Shown piece by piece: positions 7,709 to 17,110 of a stretch of 64,000 nt of DNA; within the stretch, counting starts at the first letter, position 1; the number at the start of each line of letters is the position of its first letter. The notes beneath the pieces were generated by a model. That model saw only the letters and a program-made list of their open reading frames with translations, was not told the origin of the DNA and searched no databases. The stretch comes from Pseudomonas sp. DTU_2021_1001937_2_SI_NGA_ILE_001 (GTDB taxonomy: Bacteria; Pseudomonadota; Gammaproteobacteria; Pseudomonadales; Pseudomonadaceae): assembly GCF_032463525.1 (NCBI RefSeq), contig NZ_CP135972.1:33863-97862 (forward strand), given 5' to 3'. The position numbers and the translations under genes were made by a program.

Positions 7709-8885
7709 ATGGCAGTCTGGCGCCGTCCTCGATGAATGTGCTCCAGGCCTGCATCAACTGCCGGCGTTTTTCCAGCAGATCGCCGCGGTGGTAGGCCGCT
7801 TCGACTTTGTCGCCCAGGCTGTGGGCCAGGGCCATTTCGCAGACATCCCTGGGAAAGTCGGTGCTTTCCGCCGCCCAGGTGCGGAAGGTCGAGCGAAAAC
7901 CATGGGGCACGTAGGCGCTGGCCTGCAGTGAGGCCATCACACGCCGCAAGGCATTGCCGGGTAGCGCGCCGCTGCGCCTGGCATTGGGAAATACATGGGA
8001 AGGATGCTGGCCACGCTGTTGCTCCAGCACCTGCAGCGCGGCGTCGGTCAGCGGCACACGATGCGCCTTGCCGCCTTTCATCCGCGTGGCGTCGAGGGTC
8101 CATACGCGGCTGGCCAGGTCGAATTCGCTCCAGCGTGCCTCGCAGACTTCCGAACTGCGGCAGGCGGTATGGATAAGCAGTTCGCAGGCCCGGGCGGCGG
8201 TGCTGTCCAGGCTGTCGAGACGGCGCACGAAAGCCCCTAGCTGCTCGGCAGGCATGGCGGCAAAGGGGGCCTGGCTGCGGTTCTGGCGGGGCAGCAGTTT
8301 GTCCAGATGGCCGCGCCAGCGTGCCGGGTTCTCTCCACTGCGCAGTTGCCGCGCCTTGGCGGCGTCGAGCACCAGCTCGATGCGGTTGCGCAGGCGAAAG
8401 GCGGTTTCCGGAATCTGTCGCCAGATCGGCGCCAGCACCTGCAGCACTAGGTCGGTATCGACGGCCTCGACCGGTACATCGCCGAGCAGCGGATACACAT
8501 GGTCACGCAGCGAGTGCGACCACAGCTGGGCGTGCCGCGGGTTCTTCCAGCTTGGCCGGTGGGTGGCGATATAGCGCTCGGCCTCTACACGGAAAGTCAC
8601 CGGCCCGGCCTGCCTGGCCTCGCGACGTTCAGCCTCACGCTGGGCCAAGGGGTCAATGCCCTGGGACAGCCCGAGTCGCAGGGTGTCAGCGGCCAGGCGC
8701 GCGCTCTTCAGCGACACCGCCGGGTAAGCACCCAGGCCCAGGTCATGCCGGCGCTTGTCGACCTGGTAGCGAAGGATCCAGCTCTTGCCACCGCCGGCTC
8801 CCACACGCAGGAACAGGCCCCGGCCGTCCGCATAGCGGCCGGGTGCAACCACCGATTTGACGAAAGATTGGTTCAACTTGCTCAT
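7683..8885 (-). CDS. P4-type tyrosine recombinase (integrase)
   Basis: Site-specific recombinase of the P4 integrase group, 400 aa from the ATG at 8885 (a TTG at 8906 is an alternative). N-terminal DUF4102-like arm-binding domain (DGRGLFLRVGAGGGKSWILRY, LGLGAYPAVSLKSAR), core-binding domain in the middle, catalytic domain at the C-terminus with Arg243 (HTACRSSEV), a Lys near 270-273, His328-x-x-Arg331 (HGFR), His355 and nucleophile Tyr365 (AAYHRGD). All catalytic residues are present. It converges on the tus-like gene. P4 integrases usually sit beside a tRNA attachment site; I see no tRNA in this window. Confidence 0.93.
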   Translation of the reverse strand: MSKLNQSFVKSVVAPGRYADGRGLFLRVGAGGGKSWILRYQVDKRRHDLGLGAYPAVSLKSARLAADTLRLGLSQGIDPLAQREAERREARQAGPVTFRVEAERYIATHRPSWKNPRHAQLWSHSLRDHVYPLLGDVPVEAVDTDLVLQVLAPIWRQIPETAFRLRNRIELVLDAAKARQLRSGENPARWRGHLDKLLPRQNRSQAPFAAMPAEQLGAFVRRLDSLDSTAARACELLIHTACRSSEVCEARWSEFDLASRVWTLDATRMKGGKAHRVPLTDAALQVLEQQRGQHPSHVFPNARRSGALPGNALRRVMASLQASAYVPHGFRSTFRTWAAESTDFPRDVCEMALAHSLGDKVEAAYHRGDLLEKRRQLMQAWSTFIEDGARLPFSPEDLAD

Positions 8886-8933
8886 TTGCGGCTCGCAAGG
8901 GGCCAAGGCAGGAAAGGTGAAACTTTACAGCAC

Positions 8934-8964
8934 AATGTACGCAGAGGCACCCTCTGCGTACATT
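8934..8964. promoter_or_regulatory. 14-bp-arm palindrome upstream of the integrase
   Basis: Perfect arms AATGTACGCAGAGG (8934-8947) and its complement (8951-8964) around CAC. It lies 49 bp upstream of the integrase ATG, in its promoter. No U-tract follows, so a terminator is less likely than an operator or a recombination/excisionase site. Confidence 0.55.
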
Positions 8965-9053
8965 TGCGGTTATGGCCAATAAATGCGGACGTTTATTTCA
9001 GTTAGGCGAAAGTGTTCCCACAGTTGGACCCACAGCGTGGCCACTTGAAGAAG

Positions 9054-9098
9054 CCAGCTTGCTCGCGAACGGCGCATGGCCTGTTCGCGAGCATGGGA
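9054..9098. repeat. Degenerate REP pair
   Basis: CCAGCTTGCTCGCGAACGG and TGTTCGCGAGCATGGGAG between the integrase region and the dCache chemoreceptor. Its presence marks the return to chromosomal-type DNA. Confidence 0.75.
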
Positions 9099-9116
9099 GA
9101 AGCGACAGACAGCGGT

Positions 9117-11000
9117 TCAGATCTTGAAGCTGTCGACCAGTTGCTTCAGGCGGCCGGCCTGTTGCGACAGTGCGGCGCAATCCTTCAGCGTGTCATTGAG
9201 GTTGGCCACGCCCTGCTGGTTGAGGGTGTTGATCTGGTTGATATCGATGTTCAGGGTTTCCACCACGGCGGTCTGTTCTTCGGTGGCGGCGGCGACCGAC
9301 TGGTTCATGGCATCGATTTCGCCGATGCGCCGCGTCACGTCGTGCAGGCGGCCGCCGGCCTGGTTGGCCACCTCGACGCTGCCTTGGCTGGAGGCCTGGC
9401 TTTCGTTCATGTTCAGCACCGCATCCTGCGAACCGGTCTGCAGTTCGCCGATCATCTTGTGGATCTCGTCGGCGGACTCCTGGGTACGGTGCGCCAGGTT
9501 ACGCACCTCATCGGCTACCACGGCAAAGCCGCGGCCCGCCTCGCCAGCCCGTGCTGCCTCGATGGCAGCGTTGAGCGCCAGCAAGTTGGTCTGCTGGGAA
9601 ATGCCCTTGATCACGTCGAGAATGTGGCCGATGTTGTCGGTACTGGCGTTGAGCTTCTCGATCTGCGTGCACGACCCGCTGATCTTCTGCGACAGCTCAC
9701 TCATGGCCTTGATGGTCTTTTCCACCACCTGGCGACCTTCTTCGGCTTCGTGCCGTGCCTCGCTGGCCTGGTTCGAGGCATCGGAGGCGTTGCGGGCGAT
9801 TTCCTGGGTGGCGGCACCCAGCTCGTTGATCGCCGCCGCCACGCTGTTGGTCCGCGCGCTTTGTTCATCGAAACCGATGATCGACGAGTTCGACGACTCC
9901 ACCACACGCCGCGACAGATCATGCACTTGCTGGGTCGCCGATGACACCTCGGCGATCGAGGCATGCACGCGCTCGACGAAGCGGTTGAACGAGCTGCCCA
10001 GTTCGGCAAATTCGTCACGGCCCTGGATGCTCAGGCGCCGGGTCAGATCGCCTTCACCTTCGGCAATGTCCCGCATGGCACGGCCCATGTCGGTCAGCGG
10101 GCGCATCAGGGCACGGATCAGCAACGACAGCAGCAGGGCGATCACCGCCACGGCCACCAGCATGGCGATCAGCGCCGAGTTGCGGAACTGGCTCAGCGGT
10201 GCGTAGGCCTTGTCCCGGTCGATGGACAGACCGACGTACCAGTCGGCACCCGGCAGGCCGGGGATCGGCGTGAACGACAGCAGGCGTTCCTGGCCGTTGA
10301 GCGTCACTTCACGCAGGTGCTTGTCGAGCTGGATGTTCTGCCCAGGGTAGAGATCCTTGAGGTTCTTCATCACCTGGTCCTTGTCGGGGCTGACGATCAT
10401 CTGCCCGTCGCCGCTGACCAGCACTGCATGGCCAATACCACCGAAGTCCACCGAGTTGATGATCTTCACCAGCGTGTCCAGGCTCAGGTCGCCACCGGCC
10501 ACGCCAATGACCTGGCCCTTGCTGCGGATCGGACTGGCCACGGTGACCACCAGCCCACCCACCGAAGCCTGGTAAGGCGCGCTGATGACCGTCTTGCCGG
10601 CCGCGGCGGTCCCGGTATACCAGGGCCGCTTGCGCGGGTCGTAGCCGGCGGGCATTGCCACGTCAGGACGCTGGGTGAACACCCCATCGCTGTCACCCAC
10701 ATAGGTGAACTGGAAGGTGGAGGTCAGCGACGGCGCACCGACCATACCGCCCAGATCGGGGTTCTTGATGCCCAGGCGCTCGACATCCTGGGTCAGGTTG
10801 TCCAACACCAGAATGCGTCCGCCCAGCCAATTCTGCACGCTGCTGGCGGTCAGCTCGCCAGCCTGGCCCACCGAAGCCTCGAGGTTCTGACGAATCGTCG
10901 TGCGCTGCAGGTAGTCGTTATAGAGGGTGAACAATGCAAAGGCCAATACCACCACGCCGGCAGCGGCCAACAGGATCTTGTGACGAAACTTCAGATTCAT
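9117..11000 (-). CDS. Methyl-accepting chemotaxis protein with dCache_1 amino-acid sensor (PctA-like)
   Basis: Transmembrane chemoreceptor, 627 aa from the ATG at 11000 (a longer frame upstream is less likely). TM1 at about 7-29, periplasmic dCache_1 domain, TM2 ([20 protein letters not shown]), HAMP and the signalling hairpin with [19 protein letters not shown]. The ligand pocket carries the amino-acid signature: YDPRKRPWY, a tyrosine in [10 protein letters not shown] and the aspartate in GVAGGDLS, as in PctA. So the predicted ligands are amino acids. No FliA-type promoter recognised upstream. Confidence 0.93.
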   Translation of the reverse strand: MNLKFRHKILLAAAGVVVLAFALFTLYNDYLQRTTIRQNLEASVGQAGELTASSVQNWLGGRILVLDNLTQDVERLGIKNPDLGGMVGAPSLTSTFQFTYVGDSDGVFTQRPDVAMPAGYDPRKRPWYTGTAAAGKTVISAPYQASVGGLVVTVASPIRSKGQVIGVAGGDLSLDTLVKIINSVDFGGIGHAVLVSGDGQMIVSPDKDQVMKNLKDLYPGQNIQLDKHLREVTLNGQERLLSFTPIPGLPGADWYVGLSIDRDKAYAPLSQFRNSALIAMLVAVAVIALLLSLLIRALMRPLTDMGRAMRDIAEGEGDLTRRLSIQGRDEFAELGSSFNRFVERVHASIAEVSSATQQVHDLSRRVVESSNSSIIGFDEQSARTNSVAAAINELGAATQEIARNASDASNQASEARHEAEEGRQVVEKTIKAMSELSQKISGSCTQIEKLNASTDNIGHILDVIKGISQQTNLLALNAAIEAARAGEAGRGFAVVADEVRNLAHRTQESADEIHKMIGELQTGSQDAVLNMNESQASSQGSVEVANQAGGRLHDVTRRIGEIDAMNQSVAAATEEQTAVVETLNIDINQINTLNQQGVANLNDTLKDCAALSQQAGRLKQLVDSFKI

Positions 11001-11387
11001 CGGACATAACTCGAAAACATGGGTAGAAAAGAATAAGCACACTGATGCAGTGGATTTTCATTCTCGAGAACGTGAAAAACACCTGAAGTTTTCATTGAAC
11101 GTTCGAATAAAAGCAGCGGCAGTTTCTGGCAGTGTATTCATCATGGGCTGGCCCGGCTGTGTATTTTTTTTGAGAGGGTCCGGCTGCCTTTATAGCCGCG
11201 TCCTAGAGCGATTGAAAGCGTCGTGACCGGTAAGTCGCCTTTTTTACACTTTTCGACGACTGGTACTTACAGCTCTGCGTTTTCCGGCCGATAGCGTGCT
11301 GAATAAATGTCTTTCGTGGTCCACAACAATAATCTTCCCAATGGCCATTCCCCCTATTAAAAATCAGACTTTCCCGGAGAACGTCGA
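11001..11387. promoter_or_regulatory. Divergent promoter region between two chemoreceptors, with candidate FliA site
   Basis: No gene in 387 bases. A FliA (sigma-28)-like -10 GCCGATAG at 11287-11294 follows TACA (11268-11271) by 15 bp, directed to the chemoreceptor at 11388; consensus is TAAA-N15-GCCGATAA. Nothing equally clear faces the other way. Confidence 0.5.
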
Positions 11388-13298
11388 ATGAATAGCTGGT
11401 TTGCCAATATCAGCGTCAATATGAAACTGGCCCTTGGATTCGGGCTGGTGCTTGTCTTTACTGCCATTCTGGCTCTGGTCGGCTGGACCGGTGTCAACGG
11501 TCTTATCCAGCGCAGCAACTGGATGAGCGATATCACCGCGCTGGGTCAGGAGTTGACCAAGCTGCGCGTGACCCGTCTGCAATACATGATCGCCAACGGT
11601 GACGAAAAGGTCGCCGACACCGTGCAGGCGTCCTTCGATGGCTTCAAGGGCAAGCTCGATGAGCTGATCGGCACCTTCAAGAGCCCCGACAACGTCCGGA
11701 TGCTCAAACAGCTGAGCGACGTGAACGCTGCCTACCAGAAGTCCTTCAACGACATGCGTGGCGGTTATCGTGCTCTTAACGAGGCACGCACCAAGATGGC
11801 CGCCCAGGGCGGCAAGGCGACCGAGCTGGTCGAACAGACCCTGAACGAGGTCAAGGGCAACCCCGAACGCATGGAACAGTTCGAGGCGGTCAGCCAGATG
11901 CGTGTCGACCTGCTGAAGCTGCGCTTTGAAGTACGCGGCTATGCCAGTGCCCCCACGGATGATGGCGAGCAGAAATCCTTCAAGCAGCTCGATGAAACCA
12001 GCAAGACCCTCGCGCGCATGGATGCCGTGTTCTCGGGTTCTCTGGTTGACCGCGTGCAGCAGCTGGACAGCACCCTGGCCGGTTACCGCAGCGGCCTGAC
12101 GGACTTCAAGAACGGCAACGCCCAGGTCGTGCAGGCACGCAAGGAAATGACCACCCAGGGCCAGGACATCGTCAAGATCAACGAGCAGCTCTACCAGCTG
12201 CAACTGGACCGCCGTGACGCCGAAGGCGCCCAGGCTCGCCAGCTGCAGATTGCCTTCACCCTGGCTGCCCTGCTGTTGGGCGTACTGGCCGCCGTGCTCA
12301 TCACCCGGCAGATCAACCGCCCGATCCAGCAGACCCTGCAGGTGGTCGAGCGCATCGCCTCGGGCGACCTGACCCATCAGGATGTCATCACCCGCCGCGA
12401 CGAGCTGGGCGTGCTGCAACAGGGCATCCAGCGCATGGGCAACACCCTGCGCGAGCTGATCACCGGCATTCGCGATGGCGTGACCCAGATCGCCAGCGCC
12501 GCCGAAGAGCTCTCGGCCGTCACCGAGCAGACCAGCGCCGGCGTCAACAACCAGAAGACCGAGACCGACCAGGTGGCCACCGCCATGCACGAAATGTCGG
12601 CCACCGTCCAGGAAGTCGCGCGCAACGCCGAACAGGCCTCGCAGGCCGCCTCCGCCGCTGACCGTGAAGCTCGCGACGGCGACCGGGTAGTGGGTGAAGC
12701 GATCGCGCAGATCGAGCGCCTGGCCACCGAGGTGGGGCGCTCCGCCGATGCCATGAACCAGCTGGAGCAGGAAAGCGACAAGATCGGCAAGGTCATGGAC
12801 GTGATCAAGGCAGTGGCCGAACAGACCAACCTGCTGGCCCTCAACGCGGCCATCGAGGCGGCACGGGCCGGCGAAGCCGGGCGCGGTTTCGCCGTGGTGG
12901 CCGATGAGGTGCGTGGCCTGGCCCAACGTACCCAGCAGTCCACCGAAGAAATCGAAAGCCTGATCGCCGCCCTGCAGAACGGCACCCGCCAGGTCTCGAC
13001 CATCATGCTCGGCAGCCGCGACCTGACCCTCAGCAGCGTGGAGCTCAGCCGCAAGGCCGGTCACTCGCTGGGCACCATCACCGAGACCGTGGCCGGCATC
13101 CAGGCGATGAACCAGCAGATCGCCGCCGCTGCCGAACAGCAGAGCGCCGTGGCCGAAGAAATCAGCCGCAGCGTGATCAACGTGCGCGACATCTCTGAGC
13201 AGACGGCCTCGGCCAGTGAAGAGACTGCGGCCTCCAGCGTCGAGCTGGCGCGTCTGGGCGGCCAACTGCAAACGATGGTCAGCCACTTCAAGGTGTAA
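11388..13298 (+). CDS. Methyl-accepting chemotaxis protein with HBM sensor domain (McpS/McpQ-like)
   Basis: Chemoreceptor of 636 aa. [20 protein letters not shown] and the following helical region closely resemble P. putida McpS, whose helical bimodular (HBM) domain binds TCA-cycle organic acids. Order: TM1 (about 13-33), a long all-helical periplasmic HBM domain, TM2 ([20 protein letters not shown]), HAMP, then the signalling domain with [19 protein letters not shown]. Organic-acid or citrate sensing is inferred from family. Upstream FliA-like site fits flagellar-chemotaxis control. Confidence 0.92.
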   Translation: MNSWFANISVNMKLALGFGLVLVFTAILALVGWTGVNGLIQRSNWMSDITALGQELTKLRVTRLQYMIANGDEKVADTVQASFDGFKGKLDELIGTFKSPDNVRMLKQLSDVNAAYQKSFNDMRGGYRALNEARTKMAAQGGKATELVEQTLNEVKGNPERMEQFEAVSQMRVDLLKLRFEVRGYASAPTDDGEQKSFKQLDETSKTLARMDAVFSGSLVDRVQQLDSTLAGYRSGLTDFKNGNAQVVQARKEMTTQGQDIVKINEQLYQLQLDRRDAEGAQARQLQIAFTLAALLLGVLAAVLITRQINRPIQQTLQVVERIASGDLTHQDVITRRDELGVLQQGIQRMGNTLRELITGIRDGVTQIASAAEELSAVTEQTSAGVNNQKTETDQVATAMHEMSATVQEVARNAEQASQAASAADREARDGDRVVGEAIAQIERLATEVGRSADAMNQLEQESDKIGKVMDVIKAVAEQTNLLALNAAIEAARAGEAGRGFAVVADEVRGLAQRTQQSTEEIESLIAALQNGTRQVSTIMLGSRDLTLSSVELSRKAGHSLGTITETVAGIQAMNQQIAAAAEQQSAVAEEISRSVINVRDISEQTASASEETAASSVELARLGGQLQTMVSHFKV

Positions 13299-13326
13299 GG
13301 GATCTATTGGGCAGGACGCCCTTCGG

Positions 13327-13354
13327 CCGCAAGCTGAAGCATTTCAGCTTGCGG
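13327..13354 (+). terminator. Stem-loop downstream of the HBM chemoreceptor
   Basis: Perfect 12-bp stem CCGCAAGCTGAA with loop GCAT, 28 bp after the stop codon. There is no clear T-run, so it may act as a weak terminator or 3' stabiliser. Confidence 0.55.
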
Positions 13355-13426
13355 TATACGCACACGTTTGCCTCAACTTCTGCCGCGAAGCTGCATATTC
13401 ACAGTAGAGGCGGCGTTTTCCTGACC

Positions 13427-13450
13427 TCTTCGCGAGCAAGCTCGCTCCCC
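13427..13450. repeat. Single REP unit
   Basis: CTTCGCGAGCAAGCTCGCTC between the HBM chemoreceptor and the toxin fusion gene. Confidence 0.85.
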
Positions 13451-13491
13451 GAGATCAAAAGCCGCCACCTGCTTTAGCAGCGCAGCAGTGC

Positions 13492-14415
13492 TTACTTGAT
13501 CGCCGTGTTCAGATAAGTATCGACCAGGATGCGCTCGGCCTTGCGCTTGCCGGCGCGCAGGAAGGCCTGGAAGCGCTCGCTGGCCATCAGCTTGCCGGCC
13601 TGGGTGTCGAGGCGTCGGCGCACGCTGTCGGTCACGCTCTCGGGGCCATGCTGCTGGGCATGCGAACAGGCCAGGGTCTCGACCAACTTGGCGCGGAATT
13701 TTTCCAGGCCACGTCCGCTTTCCACCCGCTTCCAGGTCGAGACGAAGAAAGTTTCGCCACGCCCGGGTCCGTCGCAGGCGACATAGGACACTGCGCACAG
13801 GCCCACACCGCTGCGCTTGCGCCAGTGCACCGCACTGCGCTCATCCAGCGTCAGCACGTCATCTTCCAGCCAGGCGTAGCCGCTGTGGGTCAGATGGATG
13901 ATCGCCGCTTCCAGCGCCCCCAGGGTGCTGCCGAAGGCCTGGTCAGCGAAACGCGCCTGCAGCACCACCTGCTTGTCGCGCACCACCCGCACCGACCAGC
14001 CGGCCCCACGTGCGTCGCGGCTGATACCGCGCGGTACGCGGTAGATCAGGCCGTCAACCGCCCGGTCGTAGCAACGCAGGCCCGATACATCCACATCGGA
14101 ATGCACCCGTGCTTCGGGCTCCTGCTCCAGCGGTTGGTTGATCGGCTGGCCACTGCGGTGCAGAAAACGCAGGATCTGCACCGACTCGGGGGTGACATGG
14201 AAGGTGGTCAGGAACGGCCAGCGCTTGAGCGCCAGCTCCCCGATCCCGGAGGACTCGGCAGACGGCTTGGCGGCGGCCGGCTTGTGCTCGAGGATGCGGC
14301 TTTCGGCCACCACATCATGCACGATGGCCTGCGCCTGCTCGGCGCCGAGGCGTTCCTTGTAGTGCTCGTAGATATCGTCCAGGTCCGCACTGGCCTTGCG
14401 TGTCAGCTTCAACAT
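13492..14415 (-). CDS. ParE-family toxin fused to a C-terminal AP2-like domain
   Basis: Residues 1-90 form a complete RelE/ParE toxin domain (LTRKASADLDDIYEHYKERL ... HVTPESVQILRFLHRSGQ). Instead of ending there, as ParE toxins do, the protein runs to 307 aa. Residues about 108-307 match the stand-alone protein encoded at 15048-15680 almost end to end: SGLRCYDR, YRVPRGISRDARG, FGSTLGALEAAIIHL, HWRKRSGVGLCAV, GPGRGETFFVSTW, GRGLEKFRAKLVE. That region has the GI-x-W-x-V/R-x-F-x-A-x-x-A pattern of AP2-type DNA-binding domains, possibly twice. The ATG overlaps the antitoxin stop (ATGTTGA), typical of a coupled toxin-antitoxin operon. The fused domain's role is unknown. Confidence 0.8.
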   Translation of the reverse strand: MLKLTRKASADLDDIYEHYKERLGAEQAQAIVHDVVAESRILEHKPAAAKPSAESSGIGELALKRWPFLTTFHVTPESVQILRFLHRSGQPINQPLEQEPEARVHSDVDVSGLRCYDRAVDGLIYRVPRGISRDARGAGWSVRVVRDKQVVLQARFADQAFGSTLGALEAAIIHLTHSGYAWLEDDVLTLDERSAVHWRKRSGVGLCAVSYVACDGPGRGETFFVSTWKRVESGRGLEKFRAKLVETLACSHAQQHGPESVTDSVRRRLDTQAGKLMASERFQAFLRAGKRKAERILVDTYLNTAIK

Positions 14416-14642
14416 GTCGGGGTCTGTCTCCACTTGGCTTCGATATCGCTGAGGTCCAGCAGGCGGCCGGCACGGACATCGGCCAGGCCTTCCTCGACCG
14501 GATCGGGCGCGGTCTGCTGTTCGAGGTAGCGGTTCAGCGCCTGGCGCAGGTGCCAGGCCTGGTCACGACGGGTCATCTGCGCCAGATGCTGCAGGCGCTT
14601 GAATTGCTCGGGTTCCAGAGGGAGAGAAACAACGGCTGTCAT
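14409..14642 (-). CDS. Ribbon-helix-helix antitoxin of the ParE-fusion toxin
   Basis: 77 aa. N-terminal RHH DNA-binding unit (VVSLPLEPEQFKRLQHLAQMTRRDQAWHLRQALNRYL; strand, helix, helix) followed by an acidic, flexible toxin-binding tail (PDPVEEGLADVRAGRLLDLSDIEAKW). The V-x-x-G-L-x-D-x-x-A-G tail is common in ParD/RelB-type partners of ParE. First gene of the operon; 7-nt overlap with the toxin. Expected to autorepress the operon from the upstream region. Confidence 0.85.
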   Translation of the reverse strand: MTAVVSLPLEPEQFKRLQHLAQMTRRDQAWHLRQALNRYLEQQTAPDPVEEGLADVRAGRLLDLSDIEAKWRQTPTC

Positions 14643-15047
14643 GGGAAGATCCTGCGAAGGCCTGGCCAGTACCAGGGACGATTCGCAATGCCATGATCGA
14701 CTGGCGCTCCGGTTGCCAGATGGATCAATTGAACAAAAATAAAACCAATATCAAATAGCCATGACCTTTCCACTGTCCGGCTAATTATCATTGATGCGAT
14801 GAAACAATGACCAGACGGTCACGAATTAGTTCCCTTTTATATCAAGGCATTCCATTAACACGGCAGGTTCAAGGCGGACTTATTGTTCCTCAGCGCGCAT
14901 GTACGAACAAGGCCGTAAGCAAATAACAAAGTGCCACTACTGTATCGAAACAGAAATAATTTCCGCTCACGTCGATCAATTATTTCCGTCCCTGTGCATT
15001 GGCACGCCGTGCGCCGCGCCCTGTATCGGACCGCTTACAAAAGCGAC
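14643..15047. other. A+T-rich intergenic region upstream of the toxin-antitoxin operon
   Basis: About 405 bases without a supported gene. Composition is much more A+T-rich than its surroundings, which suggests acquired DNA. It should contain the antitoxin promoter and operator; no repeat or attachment site recognised. Confidence 0.5.
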
Positions 15048-15680
15048 TTACCGCTCGTCGGAATGCTCCAGCGAACGCAGGTAATCGGCCACCGCAATCC
15101 GGTCGACCTTGCGCTGGCCTGCCCACAGGAAGTGTCGCCAGGTGTCGCTGTCGAGCAGCCGGTCGACCTCCTGGCGGATGCGCTTCTGTTCCGCATAGGG
15201 TACTTGCGCCGGCGGGTTATCCATCCGCCAGGCGGCTTCCAGCACTTCGACCAGCTTGCCGCGCAGCTTCTCCAGGCCCCGGCCGCTGGCTACCCGGCGC
15301 CAGGTCGAGAGAAAGAACGTCTCGCCGCGCCCGGGCCCGCTGCGGGTCACGTAGGCCACCGCACACAGGCCCACACCACTGCGCTTGCGCCAATGTACGG
15401 CGGCGCGCTCGCTCAATTGCAGAACATCCTCGCGACGCCAGGCGTGGCCACTGTGGATCAGGTGGATGATCGCCGCCTCCAGGGCGCGCCGAGTGCCGCC
15501 GAAACGCAGATCGGTAAAGCGCGCCGAAACCTGCACCTGGCGGTTTTTCAAGACCCGCACGATCCATACGCGACCACGGGTTTCCCGGGTAATGCCGCGC
15601 GGAACGCTGTAGGTGACACCATCGACAACTCTGTCGTAACACCTCAGGCCTGAAATATCGATTTCAGACGCTGTGCTCAT
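15048..15680 (-). CDS. AP2-like domain protein, paralogue of the ParE-fusion C-terminus
   Basis: 210 aa protein aligning over nearly its full length with the C-terminal 200 residues of the fused toxin: ISGLRCYDRVVDGVTYSVPRG, GGTRRALEAAIIHLIHSG, VHWRKRSGVGLCAV, GPGRGETFFLSTWRRV, GRGLEKLRGKLVEVLE. The middle fits the AP2 fold pattern (W-x-V-R-V, F-x-D-x-x-F-G-x-x-x-x-A-L-x-A-A). It has no ParE part and no antitoxin of its own. Might be a DNA-binding regulator, an immunity-like partner of the fusion protein, or the source of the fused domain. Function not known. Confidence 0.7.
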   Translation of the reverse strand: MSTASEIDISGLRCYDRVVDGVTYSVPRGITRETRGRVWIVRVLKNRQVQVSARFTDLRFGGTRRALEAAIIHLIHSGHAWRREDVLQLSERAAVHWRKRSGVGLCAVAYVTRSGPGRGETFFLSTWRRVASGRGLEKLRGKLVEVLEAAWRMDNPPAQVPYAEQKRIRQEVDRLLDSDTWRHFLWAGQRKVDRIAVADYLRSLEHSDER

Positions 15681-15874
15681 GCCGACTATCCGCAGGGTTG
15701 AAAGAGAAGCCTGCCGGCCCTGCGACTTATTACCCTGGGCCCACTGCGCAGAACGGTTCGGTTTTCCTCAGCAACTTTCACACTGAACACGTTGCCGTCT
15801 TAGTTACTGAGGCGTCCATCTTTTGCTGCGGTACGCAATATCAATTCAACATCAGCTACACCTGTGTTTTATCG

Positions 15875-16939
15875 CTATAGAACACCGACCACAGCGGCCA
15901 GCCACAACCCCAGCCCTCCTACCAGAGTCTGCCGATAGAGCCTGGCGCGCCAAAGCCCCGTCAGGCGCCTGCCCAGGGGGGCGCCGCGTAATTGCCGAAA
16001 CTGTCTCAGCAACTGCCGGTTTTCTTCGGTCAGATGGCCTTGCACGGCCTCCAGGGCGCAGAGATGCGTGCTGTTCCAGTCGCGCAGGCGCCCCTGCAGA
16101 AGCAGCCGCAAGCGCAGCCAGCGGGCTTTCCAGCCGGTGTTGGCGCCTACCAGGTTGGCGTCGTGCTGACGATAGTTCACATAGGGCCTGGGGTCGTAGA
16201 GGACCTGGCCGCCGACACCGGTCACCACCAGATACGCCCACCAGTCATGCGACACCACCTCCAGCGACGAGCGCTCCAGCTGCGTGCCGAACTCACTGAG
16301 CAGGCACCGCGCAGCATGGTTGAACACCATGGTGTTGCCACCACCGATGTTCTGCACCAGCGCGTTGGCAAACCCGGGCCGCCGACGAAACCTCGGTGAC
16401 AGGCCGATCGGCCGGCCTTGCGCGTCGATGAGCCGGGTCCGCCCCATGTACAGCGCCGGCCGTTGAGCCGGGATGCTTTGCAGCCAGCACACCGCCTGGG
16501 TGAGCTTGTCTTCATGCCAGACATCGTCCTGATCGCACCAGGCATAGAATTCGGCGCTCAGCGCGGGGTTGCGTACACAGGACAGGAAATTCTGCGCAAA
16601 GCCGCGCTGCGGCCCTTGCCAGAGGCTGAGCCGCTGTCCTCCCCAGAGGTCTCGATAATGCCGGGCGATCTCCAGGGTACGATCGGTTGAGCCATCATCG
16701 GACAACGCCACGAACCAGGCAGGCCAGTGTTGTCGGGCGATTGATTCCAGCTGTTCGACCAGGTGAGCCTGGCCATTGCGGGTGCACAACAGAATAGCTA
16801 CCGAAGCGGTGGGCTGGCGTGACCAGCGCACGGCGATCGTCGCGTCGCGAACGGCGCATTCGGCGGGCTCGGGGCGGTCAACTGCATGCAAACGGCCATG
16901 ATCCAGGCACGAGTCCTTGTTCTGATGATCGTAGGCCAT
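15875..16939 (-). CDS. Family 2 glycosyltransferase (rhamnosyltransferase-like)
   Basis: GT-A fold glycosyltransferase, 354 aa from the ATG at 16939; the frame extends to 17044, so the start is uncertain. Motifs: VAILLCTRNGQAHLVEQLES at the N-terminus of the catalytic domain, ALSDDGSTDRT nucleotide-binding loop, FYAWCDQDDVWHEDKL with the metal-binding DQDD, and SHDWWAYL acceptor-region motif. This combination is typical of dTDP-rhamnose-type transferases of O-polysaccharide clusters. Alone on the minus strand, divergent from the binding-protein gene and close to the wzm-wzt block. Confidence 0.88.
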   Translation of the reverse strand: MAYDHQNKDSCLDHGRLHAVDRPEPAECAVRDATIAVRWSRQPTASVAILLCTRNGQAHLVEQLESIARQHWPAWFVALSDDGSTDRTLEIARHYRDLWGGQRLSLWQGPQRGFAQNFLSCVRNPALSAEFYAWCDQDDVWHEDKLTQAVCWLQSIPAQRPALYMGRTRLIDAQGRPIGLSPRFRRRPGFANALVQNIGGGNTMVFNHAARCLLSEFGTQLERSSLEVVSHDWWAYLVVTGVGGQVLYDPRPYVNYRQHDANLVGANTGWKARWLRLRLLLQGRLRDWNSTHLCALEAVQGHLTEENRQLLRQFRQLRGAPLGRRLTGLWRARLYRQTLVGGLGLWLAAVVGVL

Positions 16940-17110
16940 GCAGGCTGCCGGACATTGAGAGACAGGACAGTACGACGGGAAGTCTGGCAGCCGATCGGCT
17001 CGCGGGTTCAGCCAGGCGATGGACGGCGCCCGAACAGGCAGCACGCTGCGCCTGGCTTGCGTTTTGGCTCATAATGGCCGGCCAGGTTTTGTTGCAAGGT
17101 TCTTTTTCAG

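Noticed and set aside
2841..9117. Direct repeats marking integration ends
   Set aside because: I compared the DNA beyond the integrase with that left of rep and found no identical string long enough to be an attachment site, and no tRNA gene.
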